A DNA stretch of 64,000 nt from Nocardioides cavernae (GCF_016907475.1 NZ_JAFBCA010000001.1:3844001-3908000); one strand, 5' to 3'; positions 26,329 to 37,462 are shown, numbered from the stretch's first letter. Notes: generated by a model from the sequence alone, not told the origin. Translations and numbers: made by a program.

Positions 26329-28308
26329 ATGGTTGGACGGATACCCGTGATGGATGTCTCTCCCGTGGTCGACCTGGGTCGCCAGTCGGCCAAGGCCACC
26401 GTCGGGGAGCCGCTGCCCGTACGCGCTTCGGTCTTCCGCGAGGGCCACGACCAGCTCGCCGCCGAGGTGGTCGCCACCGATCCACGCGGCCGGACCCGCG
26501 ACCCCCTACGGATGCGGCCCGACGGTGAGGCGCCCAACCGCTACGTGGCCCACGTGACGCCCGACGTCGAGGGCGAGTGGACCTTCGAGATCCACTCCTG
26601 GTCCGACCCGGTCGCGACCTGGGAGCACGACGCGGGCATCAAGGTCCCGGCCGGTGTCGACGTGGAGCTCATGTTCACCGAGGCGCGGCTCCTGCTGGAG
26701 CGGGTGGCCGCCGGGACGGGCAAGGAGGCGCTCGACAAGCCGTCCGCCGCTGTCGTCTCGGGCGCGATCGCGGCTGCGACCGACACCGAGCGTCCCGTCG
26801 GCGCGCGCCTCGCCGCCCTCCAGGACCCCGAGCTCGAGGCCGTCCTCCTCGCCCACCCGCTGCGCGAGCTGCTCACCGTCACGGGGCCGTTCCGGTTCCG
26901 CGCCGACCGCACCCGCGCGCTCTTCGGCAGCTGGTACGAGTTCTTCCCGCGCTCGGAGGGCGCGACGCGCGACGAGAAGACCGGCACGATCACCAGCGGC
27001 ACGTTCCGGACGGCGACCAAGCGCCTCGACCGGGTCGCGGAGATGGGCTTCGACGTCCTCTACCTGCCGCCCATCCACCCGATCGGCGAGGTCAACCGCA
27101 AGGGCCCGAACAACACCCTGACCCCGGGCCCCGACGACACCGGCTCGCCGTGGGCGATCGGCAGCAAGGACGGCGGCCACGACGCGATCCACCCCGAGCT
27201 CGGGACGTTCGAGGACTTCGACGCCTTCGTGGCGCGTGCTCGTGAACTCGACATCGAGGTGGCCCTCGACCTCGCGCTCCAGGCGGCGCCCGACCACCCG
27301 TGGGTGACCACGCACCCGCAGTTCTTCACCACGCGCGCGGACGGGACGATCGCGTACGCCGAGAACCCGCCGAAGAAGTACCAGGACATCTACCCGATGA
27401 ACTTCGACAACGACCCGGCCGGCATCTGCCGCGAGGTGCTGCGGGTCGTGAAGCTCTGGATGTCGCACGGGGTGCGGATCTTCCGCGTCGACAACCCCCA
27501 CACCAAGCCGCTCGCCTTCTGGGAGTGGCTGCTGGCGGAGGTACGCCGTACGGACCCCGACGTGCTCTTCCTGTCCGAGGCCTTCACCAGGCCGGCGATG
27601 ATGCACGGCCTCGGCGCGGTCGGCTACCACCAGAGCTACACCTACTTCACCTGGCGCACCGGCAAGCGCGAGATCGAGGAGTACCTCCTCGAGGTCTCGA
27701 GCGAGTCCGACCACCTGATGCGGCCGAACTTCTTCGTCAACACCCCCGACATCCTCCACGCCTACCTGCAGTACGGCGGACCGGCGGCGTTCAAGGTGCG
27801 CGCCGCCCTTGCCGCCACCGGGTCGCCCAGCTGGGGCGTCTACGCCGGCTACGAGCTGTTCGAGCACGTCGCGGTGAAGCCCGGGTCGGAGGAGTACCTC
27901 GACTCGGAGAAGTTCCAGATCCGCATCCGCGACTGGGAGAAGCGCGACGCCGAGGGCACCACGCTCGCGCCCTACCTGACGCGGCTCAACGAGATCCGCC
28001 GCCACCACCCGGCGCTCCAGCTGCTGCGCAACGTGACGATCCACTCCAGCGACGACGACCACGTGCTGGTCTTCTCGAAGAGGCACGGCGACGACGTGGT
28101 CATCAGCGTCATCAACCTCGACCCGCACGGCACGCGCGAGACGATGATCCACCTCGAGATGCCGGCACTCGGCCTGGAGTGGCACGACTCCTTCGTCGCC
28201 CACGACGAGATCACTGGGGAGGACTGGAGCTGGACCGCGCACAACTACGTCAGGCTCGACCCCGGCTACGAACCTGCCCACGTGATCGTCGTCAGGAGGA
28301 CCCGTTGA
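26329..28308 (+). CDS. glgE: Alpha-1,4-glucan:maltose-1-phosphate maltosyltransferase
   Basis: A 659-residue GH13_3 enzyme that transfers maltosyl units from maltose-1-phosphate to the ends of alpha-1,4-glucan. It has the N-terminal DUF3416 domain ([20 protein letters not shown]) and then the barrel with [11 protein letters not shown] (nucleophile D388) and [10 protein letters not shown] (acid/base E417). The phosphate-binding type region is [15 protein letters not shown]. Length is normal. First gene of glgE-treS-mak-glgB, with each junction overlapping by four bases or fewer. ATG 26329 was taken; [10 protein letters not shown] at 26350 is an alternative. Confidence 0.96.
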   Translation: MVGRIPVMDVSPVVDLGRQSAKATVGEPLPVRASVFREGHDQLAAEVVATDPRGRTRDPLRMRPDGEAPNRYVAHVTPDVEGEWTFEIHSWSDPVATWEHDAGIKVPAGVDVELMFTEARLLLERVAAGTGKEALDKPSAAVVSGAIAAATDTERPVGARLAALQDPELEAVLLAHPLRELLTVTGPFRFRADRTRALFGSWYEFFPRSEGATRDEKTGTITSGTFRTATKRLDRVAEMGFDVLYLPPIHPIGEVNRKGPNNTLTPGPDDTGSPWAIGSKDGGHDAIHPELGTFEDFDAFVARARELDIEVALDLALQAAPDHPWVTTHPQFFTTRADGTIAYAENPPKKYQDIYPMNFDNDPAGICREVLRVVKLWMSHGVRIFRVDNPHTKPLAFWEWLLAEVRRTDPDVLFLSEAFTRPAMMHGLGAVGYHQSYTYFTWRTGKREIEEYLLEVSSESDHLMRPNFFVNTPDILHAYLQYGGPAAFKVRAALAATGSPSWGVYAGYELFEHVAVKPGSEEYLDSEKFQIRIRDWEKRDAEGTTLAPYLTRLNEIRRHHPALQLLRNVTIHSSDDDHVLVFSKRHGDDVVISVINLDPHGTRETMIHLEMPALGLEWHDSFVAHDEITGEDWSWTAHNYVRLDPGYEPAHVIVVRRTR

Positions 28309-30059
28309 CCGACCATCCCACCTCGTCCCAGATGCCGACGGACGCGACCCGCGCGACCGCCGTGCTCAACGCGGAGCCTGACTGGTTCCGCACCGCGGTC
28401 TTCTACGAGGTGCTGGTCCGGTCGTTCCGCGACTCCAACGGCGACGGGACCGGCGACTTCAAGGGCCTGATCGAGAAGCTCGACTACCTCGAGTGGCTGG
28501 GCGTGGACTGCCTGTGGGTCCCGCCGTTCTTCACCTCGCCCCTGCGCGACGGCGGCTACGACGTCGCGGACTACAACAACATCCTCCCCGAGTGCGGCAC
28601 GGTCGAGGACTTCCACGAGTTCCTCGACGCCTGCCACCAGCGCGGCATCCGCGTGATCATCGACTTCGTCATGAACCACACGAGCGACGCCCACCCGTGG
28701 TTCCAGGCCAGCCGCAGCGACCCCGAGGGGCCGTACGGCGACTTCTACGTGTGGTCCGACACCGACGAGCTCTACCAGGACGCCCGCGTCATCTTCGTCG
28801 ACACAGAGCCGTCGAACTGGACGTGGGACCCGGTGCGCCAGCAGTACTTCTGGCACCGGTTCTTCCACCACCAGCCCGACCTCAACTTCGACAACCCCAA
28901 GGTCCACGACGCGATGCTGGAGGCGATGGCCTTCTGGCTCGACATGGGCCTCGACGGGTTCCGGCTCGACGCGGTGCCGTACCTCTACGAGCGTCCCGGC
29001 ACCAACGGCGAGAACCTCCCCGAGACGCACGACTTCCTCAAGAAGTGCCGTCGCTTCGTCGACGAGAACTACCCCGGGCGCGTGCTGCTCTGCGAGGCCA
29101 ACCAGTGGCCGGCCGACGTCGTGGAGTACTTCGGCCCCGAGGAGACCGAGGACGGCCGGTGGATCGGCACCGAGTGCCACATGGCCTTCCACTTCCCCGT
29201 CATGCCGCGCATCTTCATGGCGGTGCGCCGCGAGTCGCGCTTCCCGATCTCGGAGATCCTCGAGCAGACCCCGTCGATCCCCGACGGCTGCCAGTGGGGC
29301 ATCTTCCTGCGCAACCACGACGAGCTCACCCTCGAGATGGTGACCGACGAGGACCGCGACTACATGTGGTCGGAGTACGCCCACGACCCGCGGATGAAGG
29401 CCAACATCGGCATCCGCCGCCGGCTCGCGCCGCTCCTCGACAACGACGTCAACCGCATGGAGCTCTTCACGGCGCTCCTGCTGTCGCTGCCCGGCTCGCC
29501 CGTCCTCTACTACGGCGACGAGATCGGGATGGGCGACAACATCTGGCTCGGTGACCGCGACGGCGTGCGTACGCCGATGCAGTGGACGCCCGACCGCAAC
29601 GCGGGGTTCTCCGCCGCCACGCCCGGCAAGCTCCACCTGCCGGCGATCCAGGACCCGGTCTACGGCTACCAGTCGGTCAACGTCGAGGCGCAGCTGGAGA
29701 ACACCTCCTCGTTGCTCCACTGGACGCGTCGCCTGGTCCACGCGCGGCGTCGCCACCCGGCCTTCGGGCTCGGCGACTTCGTCGACCTCGGCGGCTCGAA
29801 CCCGAGCGTCCTGTCCTACATCCGCGAGCACCGCGGAGACGACGACCGCGACGTGATCCTCTGCGTCAACAACCTGTCCCGCTTCCCGCAGCCGGTCGAG
29901 CTCGACCTGCGGCAGTGGGAGGGCATGGTCCCCGTCGAGCTGCTGGGCGGCGTGCCGTTCCCGGCCGTCGGCGAGCTGCCCTACCTGCTCACCCTGGGTG
30001 GCTACGGCTTCCTGTGGCTGCGGTTGACGGACTCGAACAGCACGGGGGTGGAGCCGTGA
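28305..30059 (+). CDS. treS: Trehalose synthase (maltose alpha-D-glucosyltransferase)
   Basis: A 584-residue GH13 enzyme interconverting trehalose and maltose, feeding maltose to the kinase Mak. Motifs are [49 protein letters not shown] (nucleophile D222), LLCEANQWP and [12 protein letters not shown]. The start is the rare TTG at 28305, supported by GGAGGA five bases upstream and the TTGA overlap with the glgE stop. It has no fused kinase domain; the kinase is the next gene. A cytoplasmic enzyme. Confidence 0.96.
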   Translation: MTDHPTSSQMPTDATRATAVLNAEPDWFRTAVFYEVLVRSFRDSNGDGTGDFKGLIEKLDYLEWLGVDCLWVPPFFTSPLRDGGYDVADYNNILPECGTVEDFHEFLDACHQRGIRVIIDFVMNHTSDAHPWFQASRSDPEGPYGDFYVWSDTDELYQDARVIFVDTEPSNWTWDPVRQQYFWHRFFHHQPDLNFDNPKVHDAMLEAMAFWLDMGLDGFRLDAVPYLYERPGTNGENLPETHDFLKKCRRFVDENYPGRVLLCEANQWPADVVEYFGPEETEDGRWIGTECHMAFHFPVMPRIFMAVRRESRFPISEILEQTPSIPDGCQWGIFLRNHDELTLEMVTDEDRDYMWSEYAHDPRMKANIGIRRRLAPLLDNDVNRMELFTALLLSLPGSPVLYYGDEIGMGDNIWLGDRDGVRTPMQWTPDRNAGFSAATPGKLHLPAIQDPVYGYQSVNVEAQLENTSSLLHWTRRLVHARRRHPAFGLGDFVDLGGSNPSVLSYIREHRGDDDRDVILCVNNLSRFPQPVELDLRQWEGMVPVELLGGVPFPAVGELPYLLTLGGYGFLWLRLTDSNSTGVEP

Positions 30060-31459
30060 GCAGCACCGAGATCAAGGCCTGGATCGACGAGGCCCGCTGG
30101 TTCGGCGGCAAGGGACGCGACTGGGAGCTCGGCGACGTACGCCGGGTCGGGCGGCTGCCCGACGCACCCGACTGGCTGCACGTCACCATCGAGCTAGCCG
30201 AGGTGACCTACGCCGACGGGTCGAGCGACCTCTACCAGCTGCCGCTCGCCTTCTACACGGAGCCGCAGGACCGGATCGCGCACGCGCTCATCGGCGAGTG
30301 GGAGGACGACGAGCTCGGCCCCTCCTTCGTCTACGACGCGCTGCACGACCGCCAGGCGATGGCGCTGTGGCTGGCGGCGTTCGCCCGGCACGGCGTCGAG
30401 CCGAGGCCGCCGTCCGACGTGCGCGGCGACCTCATGTTCCACCGGCTGCCGGGCCACGACCTCGACATCGAGGCTCACTCGACGCTCTTCTCCGGCGAGC
30501 AGTCGAACTCGTCGGTCGCGTTCGGCGAGGACGCGCTGATGAAGGTCTTCCGCAAGGTGACTCCGGGGGTGAACCCCGACATCGCGATCCACCAGGTCCT
30601 CACCGAGGCCGGGTCGACGCACGTCGCCGCGCTCTACGGGTGGCTCGACCTCGTCGACGACGCCACCAACACGACCATCCAGCTCGCGATGCTCCAGCAG
30701 TTCCTCCGCACGGCGAGCGACGGCTGGGACCTGGCCCTGGCCAGCGTGCGCAACCTGTTCGCCGAGGCCGACCTGCACGCCGACGAGGTCGGCGGTGACT
30801 TCGCGGGCGAGGCCGCGCGGCTCGGCATCGCGCTGGCCGAGGTGCACGCCGACCTGGCCGAGCACTTCCCGGTCGAGCGGCGCGAGGCCGACGCCCTGGG
30901 CGAGCTGGCCGGGGCGATGGAGAGCCGGCTCGTCGCCGCGCTCGACGTCGTACCCGACCTGGCGGCCCACGAGAGCGGGCTGCGCGAGACGTTCGCCCGG
31001 TTGCGCGAGCTGGACGCCGTCGACGTGCAGCAGGTCCACGGCGACCTGCACCTGGGCCAGACCCTGCGCACCGTCAAGGGCTGGAAGATCGTCGACTTCG
31101 AGGGCGAGCCGGCCAAGCCGCTCGCCGAGCGGCTCAAGCCCGACTCGGTGTGGCGCGACGTGGCGGGCATGATCCGCTCGTTCGACTACGCCCCGCGCGT
31201 GGTCGCCATGACCGGTGGCGCCGACGCCGGTGGCGAGGCCGAGCAGCGGGACTACCGGGCGTCCGAGTGGGCAGCACGCAACCGCGCCGCCTTCCTCGCC
31301 GCCTACACAGACAAGCGCGGCGAGGAGCTCGACGGCGCAAACGGGGTACTGCTCGATGCCTACCTCGCGGACAAGGTCGTCTACGAGGCGGTCTACGAAG
31401 CACGCAATCGTCCGGGATGGCTCGCCATCCCTCTCGCAGCGTTGGAGGAGACGTCATGA
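30056..31459 (+). CDS. mak: Maltokinase (Mak/Pep2)
   Basis: A 467-residue ATP-dependent kinase making maltose-1-phosphate, the GlgE donor. It has an N-terminal cap ([19 protein letters not shown]) and an aminoglycoside-phosphotransferase-like kinase core. Visible are [20 protein letters not shown] with the ATP lysine, the catalytic loop [13 protein letters not shown] and the metal site [15 protein letters not shown] 30056 overlaps the treS stop (GTGA), and its own stop overlaps the glgB start (ATGA). Confidence 0.95.
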   Translation: MSSTEIKAWIDEARWFGGKGRDWELGDVRRVGRLPDAPDWLHVTIELAEVTYADGSSDLYQLPLAFYTEPQDRIAHALIGEWEDDELGPSFVYDALHDRQAMALWLAAFARHGVEPRPPSDVRGDLMFHRLPGHDLDIEAHSTLFSGEQSNSSVAFGEDALMKVFRKVTPGVNPDIAIHQVLTEAGSTHVAALYGWLDLVDDATNTTIQLAMLQQFLRTASDGWDLALASVRNLFAEADLHADEVGGDFAGEAARLGIALAEVHADLAEHFPVERREADALGELAGAMESRLVAALDVVPDLAAHESGLRETFARLRELDAVDVQQVHGDLHLGQTLRTVKGWKIVDFEGEPAKPLAERLKPDSVWRDVAGMIRSFDYAPRVVAMTGGADAGGEAEQRDYRASEWAARNRAAFLAAYTDKRGEELDGANGVLLDAYLADKVVYEAVYEARNRPGWLAIPLAALEETS

Positions 31460-33411
31460 CCAAGCCCACGAGCAACCCCACGAGCACCCCCGAGAGCATC
31501 CCCGAGGCGGCCCCCGCGGCCGGCCCGCGGGACACCCACGCTCCCGGCGAGCTCGACCTGCACCTGATCGGTGAGGGAAGGCACGAGGAGCTCTGGCGGG
31601 TGCTCGGCGCGCACGCCAGCGAGGACGGCACGTCGTTCCGCGTCTGGGCCCCCAACGCCATGGAGGTCCAGGTCGCCGGCGAGTGGGCCGGGTGGGACGG
31701 CTCGGCACACCCGATGACGCGCCTGGACGGGTCCGGCGTCTGGCACGCCCACGTCCCGAGCGCCGGCGTCGGGTCGCAGTACAAGTTCCGCATCCGCGGC
31801 GCCGACGGCCAGTGGGTCGACCGCGCCGACCCCCTGGCCCAGTACGCCGAGAAGCCGCCGAGCTCGGCCTCGAAAGTGTGGCAGTCGCAGCACCGGTGGA
31901 ACGACGAGGCGTGGCTGGAGAAGCGTCGCACGAGCCAGCCCGTCGACGAGGCGATGTCGACCTACGAGGTGCACCTCGCCTCGTGGCGCAAGCACTACTC
32001 GGGCGAGCTCTACACGTGGGACGAGATCGCCGACGCGCTGGTCCCCTACGTCTCCGACCTCGGCTTCACCCACGTCGAGCTGATGCCGGTGATGCAGCAC
32101 CCGTTCGGCGGGTCGTGGGGCTACCACGTCACCTCCTACTTCGCCCCCGACTCGCGATTCGGCGACCCCGACGGGCTGAAGCGGCTGATCGACCGGCTCC
32201 ACCAGGCCGGTGTCGGCGTGATCCTCGACTGGGTCCCCGGGCACTTCGCCACCGACGAGTGGGCCCTGGCCCGCTTCGACGGCACCCCGCTCTACGAGGA
32301 CCCCAACCCGCAGCGCGGCTGGCACAAGGAGTGGGGGTCCCACATCTTCAACTTCGGCCGCAACGAGGTGCGCAACTTCCTCTACGCCAACGCGGTCTAC
32401 TGGCTCGAGGAGTACCACGCCGACGGCCTGCGCGTGGACGGTGTCGCCTCGATGATCTACCTCGACTACGCCCGCGAGCACGGCGAGTGGTCGCCGAACA
32501 AGGACGGCGGCCGGGAGAACCTCGAGGCGGTGCAGTTCCTCCAGGAGATGAACGCCACCGTCTACAAGCGGGTGCCCGGCATCGTCACGATCGCCGAGGA
32601 GTCGACCGCCTGGCCGGGCGTCACCGGGCCCACGAGCGACGGCGGTCTCGGCTTCGGGTTCAAGTGGAACATGGGCTGGATGCACGACTCGCTCAACTAC
32701 GTCTCCAAGGACCCGCTCTACCGCAGCCACCACCACGGCCAGATGACCTTCTCGCTCGTCTACGCCTTCGCGGAGAACTACGTCCTGCCGATCAGCCACG
32801 ACGAGGTCGTGCACGGCAAGGGCTCGCTGCTGCGCAAGATGCCCGGCGACCGCTGGCAGCAGCTGGCCAACCTGCGCGCCTACCTCGCCTACATGTGGGC
32901 CCACCCCGGCAAGCAGCTGCTCTTCATGGGCTGCGAGTTCGGCCAGGAGTCCGAGTGGGCCGAGAGTCGCGAGCTCGACTGGTGGCTCCTCGAGCACCCC
33001 GAGCACGCCGGTGTCCACGCGATGGTGCGCGACATGAACACCGCGTACAAGGCGAGCGGCGCGCTGTGGGGGCGTGACAACGAGCCGTCGGGCTTCCAGT
33101 GGATCGACGCCAACGACGCGGGCGCCAACACCTTCTCGTTCGTACGCCGCTCCCCCGGCGAGCCGGACCTGGTGTGCGTGGCCAACTTCGCCGGCAACCC
33201 GCACGAGGGCTACCGCCTCGGCCTGCCGTCGGCAGGACGCTGGACGGAGGTCCTCAACACGGACGCGGAGTCCTACCACGGGTCGGGCGTGGGCAACCTC
33301 GGTGCCATCACCGCCACCGAGGGCGAGCACCACGGTCAGCCTGCCCACGCTGACATCGTGGTGCCGCCCCTGGCGACGGTGTGGTTCCGCAAGGAGGACG
33401 GACCCGCCTGA
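31456..33411 (+). CDS. glgB: 1,4-alpha-glucan branching enzyme
   Basis: A 651-residue GH13_9 enzyme that introduces alpha-1,6 branches into the glucan made by GlgE. It has a Pro/Ala-rich start and a CBM48 domain ([20 protein letters not shown]). Barrel motifs are [37 protein letters not shown] (nucleophile D328), IAEESTAWP and [12 protein letters not shown]. Length is a little shorter than forms carrying an extra N1 domain, so it has one N-terminal CBM48 only. It ends the operon; the next gene is convergent and the stops overlap by none. Confidence 0.96.
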   Translation: MTKPTSNPTSTPESIPEAAPAAGPRDTHAPGELDLHLIGEGRHEELWRVLGAHASEDGTSFRVWAPNAMEVQVAGEWAGWDGSAHPMTRLDGSGVWHAHVPSAGVGSQYKFRIRGADGQWVDRADPLAQYAEKPPSSASKVWQSQHRWNDEAWLEKRRTSQPVDEAMSTYEVHLASWRKHYSGELYTWDEIADALVPYVSDLGFTHVELMPVMQHPFGGSWGYHVTSYFAPDSRFGDPDGLKRLIDRLHQAGVGVILDWVPGHFATDEWALARFDGTPLYEDPNPQRGWHKEWGSHIFNFGRNEVRNFLYANAVYWLEEYHADGLRVDGVASMIYLDYAREHGEWSPNKDGGRENLEAVQFLQEMNATVYKRVPGIVTIAEESTAWPGVTGPTSDGGLGFGFKWNMGWMHDSLNYVSKDPLYRSHHHGQMTFSLVYAFAENYVLPISHDEVVHGKGSLLRKMPGDRWQQLANLRAYLAYMWAHPGKQLLFMGCEFGQESEWAESRELDWWLLEHPEHAGVHAMVRDMNTAYKASGALWGRDNEPSGFQWIDANDAGANTFSFVRRSPGEPDLVCVANFAGNPHEGYRLGLPSAGRWTEVLNTDAESYHGSGVGNLGAITATEGEHHGQPAHADIVVPPLATVWFRKEDGPA

Positions 33412-34287
33412 TCAGGTCAGGTTGATCATCCTCAGCATGCCCATCAGGGCGTGCGGCATGCCGTCCATCTTCGGGTCGGGGAAGAAGCACATGACGACGT
33501 ACTGGCCTGCGGGCAGGTCGTAGTCCACCGTCATGCTGCGGCCGGGGCTGAGCGTCCCGGTCTCCATGCCGGCCGGCAGAATCCAGGGCGGGGGCGGACC
33601 GTCTCCCTCCTCGCTCTGCAGGGCCTCCAGCACCTGGTCGGTCGTGGTGCCGGGTGCCACCTGCTGCAGCGCCACGAAGTGTGGCTGGTCGGCCTTGTTC
33701 TTGAACTCGAACCGTCCCTTCGCGGGCAGCTGCGAGGCCCCTCCCCACGAGGGGCCGTTCTTCCCGATGATCGAGCCGTCGGTCTTCGGCGTCTTGGACG
33801 AGCGCTTGGGGCCGTCCACGACGAGCGTCTTGCCGGTCACCACGCCACGGTCACCGATGGAGAACGGGGTGTACGCGCCGGGCTTCGGGAACACGATGGT
33901 GCCGGTGCCGCCGCCGGACAGGCCACCGATGATCGTGGTGTTCTTGAGGGCGCGCTTCAGTGCCTTGACGTCGTTCTTGGCGCCGAACTTGTTGACGTCG
34001 GCGGTGAAGTCAGCGACGTCGTAGCCGGCCTTGAACGTCGCGAACTCGACGATCCCGCGGCCCCTGACCTCGAGGTGGGCACGGCCGGCCTTGAGGTCGT
34101 CGGCCCCCCTCACCACGATCGTCTTCTTGGTCAGCAGCGCAGTGAGGTGCGGCGTGGCCGCTCGCGCACTGGTCGTGGCGGCACCGGCGGCACCGGCGGT
34201 TGGTGGTGCAAGGAGGACGGGCGAGCTTGCGAGCGCTGTGGCGCAGACGACCGCCACCACCCTTCGCATTCCGGTGGGCACGTGCAT
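33412..34287 (-). CDS. Secreted cupredoxin-like protein
   Basis: A 291-residue exported protein with a signal peptide to about residue 33 (ending TAGAAGA). The C-terminal third looks like a blue-copper fold: a histidine in ADQPHFVALQQV, then a strand with cysteine in YVVMCFFPDPKMDGMPHALM giving C, H and M in the right order, though the Cys-His spacing (12) is longer than in plastocyanin. The N-terminal part has a TKKTIVVRGADDLKAGRAHL strand-rich domain. The multicopper oxidase gene is divergent from it, so both may serve copper handling or redox outside the cell. Copper binding is inferred. Confidence 0.65.
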   Translation of the reverse strand: MHVPTGMRRVVAVVCATALASSPVLLAPPTAGAAGAATTSARAATPHLTALLTKKTIVVRGADDLKAGRAHLEVRGRGIVEFATFKAGYDVADFTADVNKFGAKNDVKALKRALKNTTIIGGLSGGGTGTIVFPKPGAYTPFSIGDRGVVTGKTLVVDGPKRSSKTPKTDGSIIGKNGPSWGGASQLPAKGRFEFKNKADQPHFVALQQVAPGTTTDQVLEALQSEEGDGPPPPWILPAGMETGTLSPGRSMTVDYDLPAGQYVVMCFFPDPKMDGMPHALMGMLRMINLT

Positions 34288-34365
34288 GGTGGGTCCTACC
34301 CTTCTCGAAAGTGCGGCGCCGTCGGCACCACTTTCCAGTAGTGGCACGCACCCGCGGGCCCGTCA

Positions 34366-34381
34366 TCACCGATTTCGGTGA
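34366..34381. promoter_or_regulatory. Palindrome between the divergent copper-protein genes
   Basis: TCACCGA-TT-TCGGTGA, perfect 7-bp arms, in the 165-bp gap between the cupredoxin-like and multicopper oxidase genes. A second shorter repeat (CCACT 34328-34332 with AGTGG 34340-34344) lies nearby. Candidate operator shared by both genes. Confidence 0.5.
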
Positions 34382-34452
34382 CGTCCGGGCGAGGTCCAGA
34401 CCACCGATCTGTGGGGATGCCGGCACCCGGCCGCTGATGCACACTCTGGACG

Positions 34453-36300
34453 ATGACGGGGATCCTGCGTCGCAGGCCGACGGCCTGGCTGGTGGTCGTC
34501 GTGGCCTGCGCGCTCGCGCTCGTGGCCATCGACGCGGGGCCGGGGCCGGACGGGCCCACGGCCTCCGCCGAGCCGGTGCGCAACGCCACGATCGTCATCG
34601 AGGCGGGCGGCGCCCGGACCGGCTTCGCCCCGCCCGAGGTGACCGTCGGCGGCGGGGGCACCGTCACCGTGGTCAACCTCGACTCCCTGGACCACACCGT
34701 CACGTCGGTGGCCCGCGCCGCCGACGGGACGCCCCTGTTCGACGTACGCGTCGCCGCGGGCACGTCCGCGACCGTCCCCGGTGTCGAGGCGCTGTCGGCC
34801 GGTGCGTGGGCCTTCTACTGCAAGTTCCACCCCAGCATGCGCGGGGTCATCAACGTCGAGGGCGTCGCCGGCGGCGTCGAGCCCGTCGACACACGCTTCG
34901 AGCAACCGCTCGTGGTCCCCAGCACCCGCCGCGGCGCGGACATCAGGCTGGTCATGCGCCGCGCGGACGTACGGACCCTCCCGGACGGGCCGCGCACGTC
35001 GATGTGGACCTACGACGGCAGCTATCCCGGCCCCACCATCAGGCGTCGGGGCGGGCGCGGCACCGAGGTGACCATCGTCAACCGGCTCCCCCACGGTGCC
35101 GGGTCCATGTCGACGCACCTGCACGGCGACCACCACGCCTCGGCGGACGACGGCCAGCCGACGACGCACCTGATCGCGCGCGGCAGCGAGCGGACCTACG
35201 ACTACCCGCTGGTGGTCGACGGACGTCCCGAGCCCGGCTCGTTCTTCTGGTACCACGACCACCGGATGGACCGCACCGCCCGCAACAACTGGCGCGGCCT
35301 GCAGGGCATGTTCATCGTCACCGACCCGCCCAGCCGCGGGTTGCGCCTGCCGACGGGCCGCCGCGACGTGCCGCTGATGGTCTCGGAACGGTCCTTCACC
35401 AGCGGCAACCAGCTGACCGACCCGTTCGCCGACGGCCCGGAGATGGTGGGCCACCACGGCGAGATGTCGTGGACGGGGGCCCACGCACCGCCGGACGACG
35501 CGACGGTCGGCGACAAGGTCCTGGTCAACGGCCGCTACGCGCCGTACCTCGACGTGTCGGCGACCCGCTACCGCCTGCGGTTGCTGAACTCCTCGCCGTT
35601 CTCGAGCTACAACTTCACGCTCTCCGACGGCCGGCCGTTCCTGCAGATCGGCACCGGCAGCGGCCTGCTCCCCCGGGCCGTCGTGCGGTCAGGCGTGCTG
35701 TTGGGGCCTGCCCAGCGCGCCGACGTGATCGTGGACTTCAGCGGCGCCACGGGCCAGCGCCTCGTGCTCGGGTCGGTGCCGGCCGCGAACGGGACCTCCG
35801 GGGACGACGCGCGCGAGACCGCGGTGATGGAGTTCCGGGTGGGCGCACCGGCCCGGGACGCCTCGCGGCTGCCGTCGCGACTGCCGTCGCCGAAGCTGGT
35901 CTCCCCCGTCCCGGCGAAGGTGTCGCAGACGTGGACGTTCGGGCTCGAGGAGTCCTCGCACCACGGCAGCGCCTGGACGATCAACGGCCGCGCCTTCGAC
36001 CCCAGCCGGGTCGACCACCGCGCCCGCCTCGACACCGTCGAGCGGTGGCGCTTCCGCAACACCAGCGACGTCACGCACTACGTCCACATCCACGCCGAGC
36101 AGTGGCGCACCCTCCGGCGCGACGGCAAGCGCCCGCCCCCGTGGGAGCGGGGCCTGGAGGACACCTGGCGGCTCGAGCCCGGCGAGGAGGTCGAGGTCGC
36201 TGCCCGCTTCACCGACTACACCGGCCCCTTCATGATCCACTGCCACATGCTCGACCACGAGGACCACGGGATGATGGCCCGCTTCGACGTCGTCCGCTAG
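34453..36300 (+). CDS. Multicopper oxidase with an extra N-terminal cupredoxin domain
   Basis: A 615-residue exported enzyme with a signal or anchor segment (WLVVVVACALALVAIDA) and a TASA-EP cleavage-like site. Residues about 40-145 form a plastocyanin-like domain with a histidine in LDHTVTS and YCKFHPSM (Cys123). The oxidase part then carries four copper motifs: HLHGDHH (222), WYHDH (268), HYVHIH (542) and HCHMLDHEDHGMM (from 596). So type 1, 2 and 3 sites are complete, plus a separate type 1 site. Likely oxidises metal ions, phenols or similar; substrate unknown. The divergent gene encodes another cupredoxin-like protein. Confidence 0.9.
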   Translation: MTGILRRRPTAWLVVVVACALALVAIDAGPGPDGPTASAEPVRNATIVIEAGGARTGFAPPEVTVGGGGTVTVVNLDSLDHTVTSVARAADGTPLFDVRVAAGTSATVPGVEALSAGAWAFYCKFHPSMRGVINVEGVAGGVEPVDTRFEQPLVVPSTRRGADIRLVMRRADVRTLPDGPRTSMWTYDGSYPGPTIRRRGGRGTEVTIVNRLPHGAGSMSTHLHGDHHASADDGQPTTHLIARGSERTYDYPLVVDGRPEPGSFFWYHDHRMDRTARNNWRGLQGMFIVTDPPSRGLRLPTGRRDVPLMVSERSFTSGNQLTDPFADGPEMVGHHGEMSWTGAHAPPDDATVGDKVLVNGRYAPYLDVSATRYRLRLLNSSPFSSYNFTLSDGRPFLQIGTGSGLLPRAVVRSGVLLGPAQRADVIVDFSGATGQRLVLGSVPAANGTSGDDARETAVMEFRVGAPARDASRLPSRLPSPKLVSPVPAKVSQTWTFGLEESSHHGSAWTINGRAFDPSRVDHRARLDTVERWRFRNTSDVTHYVHIHAEQWRTLRRDGKRPPPWERGLEDTWRLEPGEEVEVAARFTDYTGPFMIHCHMLDHEDHGMMARFDVVR

Positions 36301-36316
36301 CCAGGCCTCCACGCGA

Positions 36317-36397
36317 CACCACGCAGGCACTTCGCGGGACACCGGCCCGGTGTGAGCATGGCGGCAGCCCGGCACCGCCCCAACTGCCTTCATGGTG
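36317..36397 (+). repeat. 81-bp palindromic intergenic element, copy A
   Basis: Left arm CACCACGCAGGCACTTCG, 46-base spacer with GAGCATGG at spacer position 20, right arm CAACTGCCTTCATGGTG. Arm placement is identical to copies at 62047 and 62145. It lies in the 125-bp gap after the multicopper oxidase gene and overlaps no gene. Confidence 0.75.
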
Positions 36398-36425
36398 CTT
36401 GTGGTCTCGTCGCTAGGGTGGCCGG

Positions 36426-37448
36426 GTGCCTGACGAACAGCCGACGCTGACTGACGGGACCGTGACGCTGCGGGCATGGCGCGACGACGACGTCGCCGAG
36501 GCCGTGGCCGGTCACGACGACGAGATGGGCCTCTGGCTCGGCTGGGACCCGGCCGACGTCACCGAACAGACCCACTCCGCAGCGATCGCCGGCTGGCGTC
36601 AGCGCTTCCGCGCGGGCGAGCAGGCGTCCTTCGTGGTCGAGCACGACGGCCACCTGGTGGGGAGCGTCGACCTGACCCGCGAGGGCGGCGCCGGGGCGAG
36701 CCTGCGGTGGGCCCTGTACGCCGGCCACCGTGGCCACGGCCATGCCGCCAGGGCCGTACGCGTCCTGGTGGACTGGGCCTTCTCGGATCCCGACCAGGGC
36801 GGGTGGGGCCTGCAACGCGTCGAGGCCCGGATCGATCCCCGCAACGACCGCAGCCGCCGGGTCGCGACCCGCGCCGGCATGCGGCTCGAGGGCGTGCAGC
36901 GCATCGCGCCCGGCATGGGCGACCGCGCGGACGCCACGTCCTACGCCGTCTTCGCCCGCCTCGCGACGGACCCTCCCCTGTCCGACCCGGAGAGCTTCCG
37001 GTCACTCCTCAACTCCTTCCTCCCCCGCAAGCGGGCGATCTCGCAGATGCTCGTGCGCGACCCCGAGGGACGCGTGCTGCTGTGCCAGCTGACCTACAAG
37101 CGCGACTGGGACCTGCCCGGCGGCGTGGTCGAGGTCGGCGAGTCACCGCGGCTCGCGGTGCAGCGCGAGGTCGAGGAGGAGCTCGGCCTCTCGATCGAGC
37201 CCGGCGATCTGGTGCTCACCGACTGGCTGCCTGCGTGGGGCGGCTGGGACGACGCGGTGTGCCTGGTCTTCGACGGGGGCACCCACGGCCCCGAAGTGCT
37301 CGCGCGCGTGGTCATGCAGGAGCGCGAGATCCGCGACGCGCGCTTCTGCACGCTGGAGGAGGTCGACGACCTGGCCGCCGACTTCACCTCCCGGAGGGTG
37401 CGGGCAGCGGTCGCGGGCGATCAGCCGTATACGGAGTCCGGTCGCTGA
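36426..37448 (+). CDS. GNAT acetyltransferase fused to a Nudix hydrolase
   Basis: A 340-residue fusion. Residues about 10-180 are a RimJ/RimL-like GNAT domain (VTLRAWRDDDVAEAVAGHDD; acetyl-CoA loop around GHRGHGHAARAVRVLVDWAF; RNDRSRRVATRAGM). Residues about 195-330 form a Nudix domain with a complete box: G-x5-E-x7-R-E-V-x-E-E-x-G-L, seen from GVVEVGESP to EEELGL. The GTG start is six bases after TAGGGT (36414-36419), so the mRNA is probably leaderless. It is followed 14 bp later by ppdK. Substrates of both domains are unknown. Confidence 0.88.
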   Translation: MPDEQPTLTDGTVTLRAWRDDDVAEAVAGHDDEMGLWLGWDPADVTEQTHSAAIAGWRQRFRAGEQASFVVEHDGHLVGSVDLTREGGAGASLRWALYAGHRGHGHAARAVRVLVDWAFSDPDQGGWGLQRVEARIDPRNDRSRRVATRAGMRLEGVQRIAPGMGDRADATSYAVFARLATDPPLSDPESFRSLLNSFLPRKRAISQMLVRDPEGRVLLCQLTYKRDWDLPGGVVEVGESPRLAVQREVEEELGLSIEPGDLVLTDWLPAWGGWDDAVCLVFDGGTHGPEVLARVVMQEREIRDARFCTLEEVDDLAADFTSRRVRAAVAGDQPYTESGR

Positions 37449-37462
37449 GGCAGGATGCCTTC

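Noticed and set aside
23118..26537. 1139-residue frame opposite the M36 protease
   Set aside because: Low-complexity V/G/R/A-rich composition typical of antisense frames; the plus strand carries intact protease motifs.
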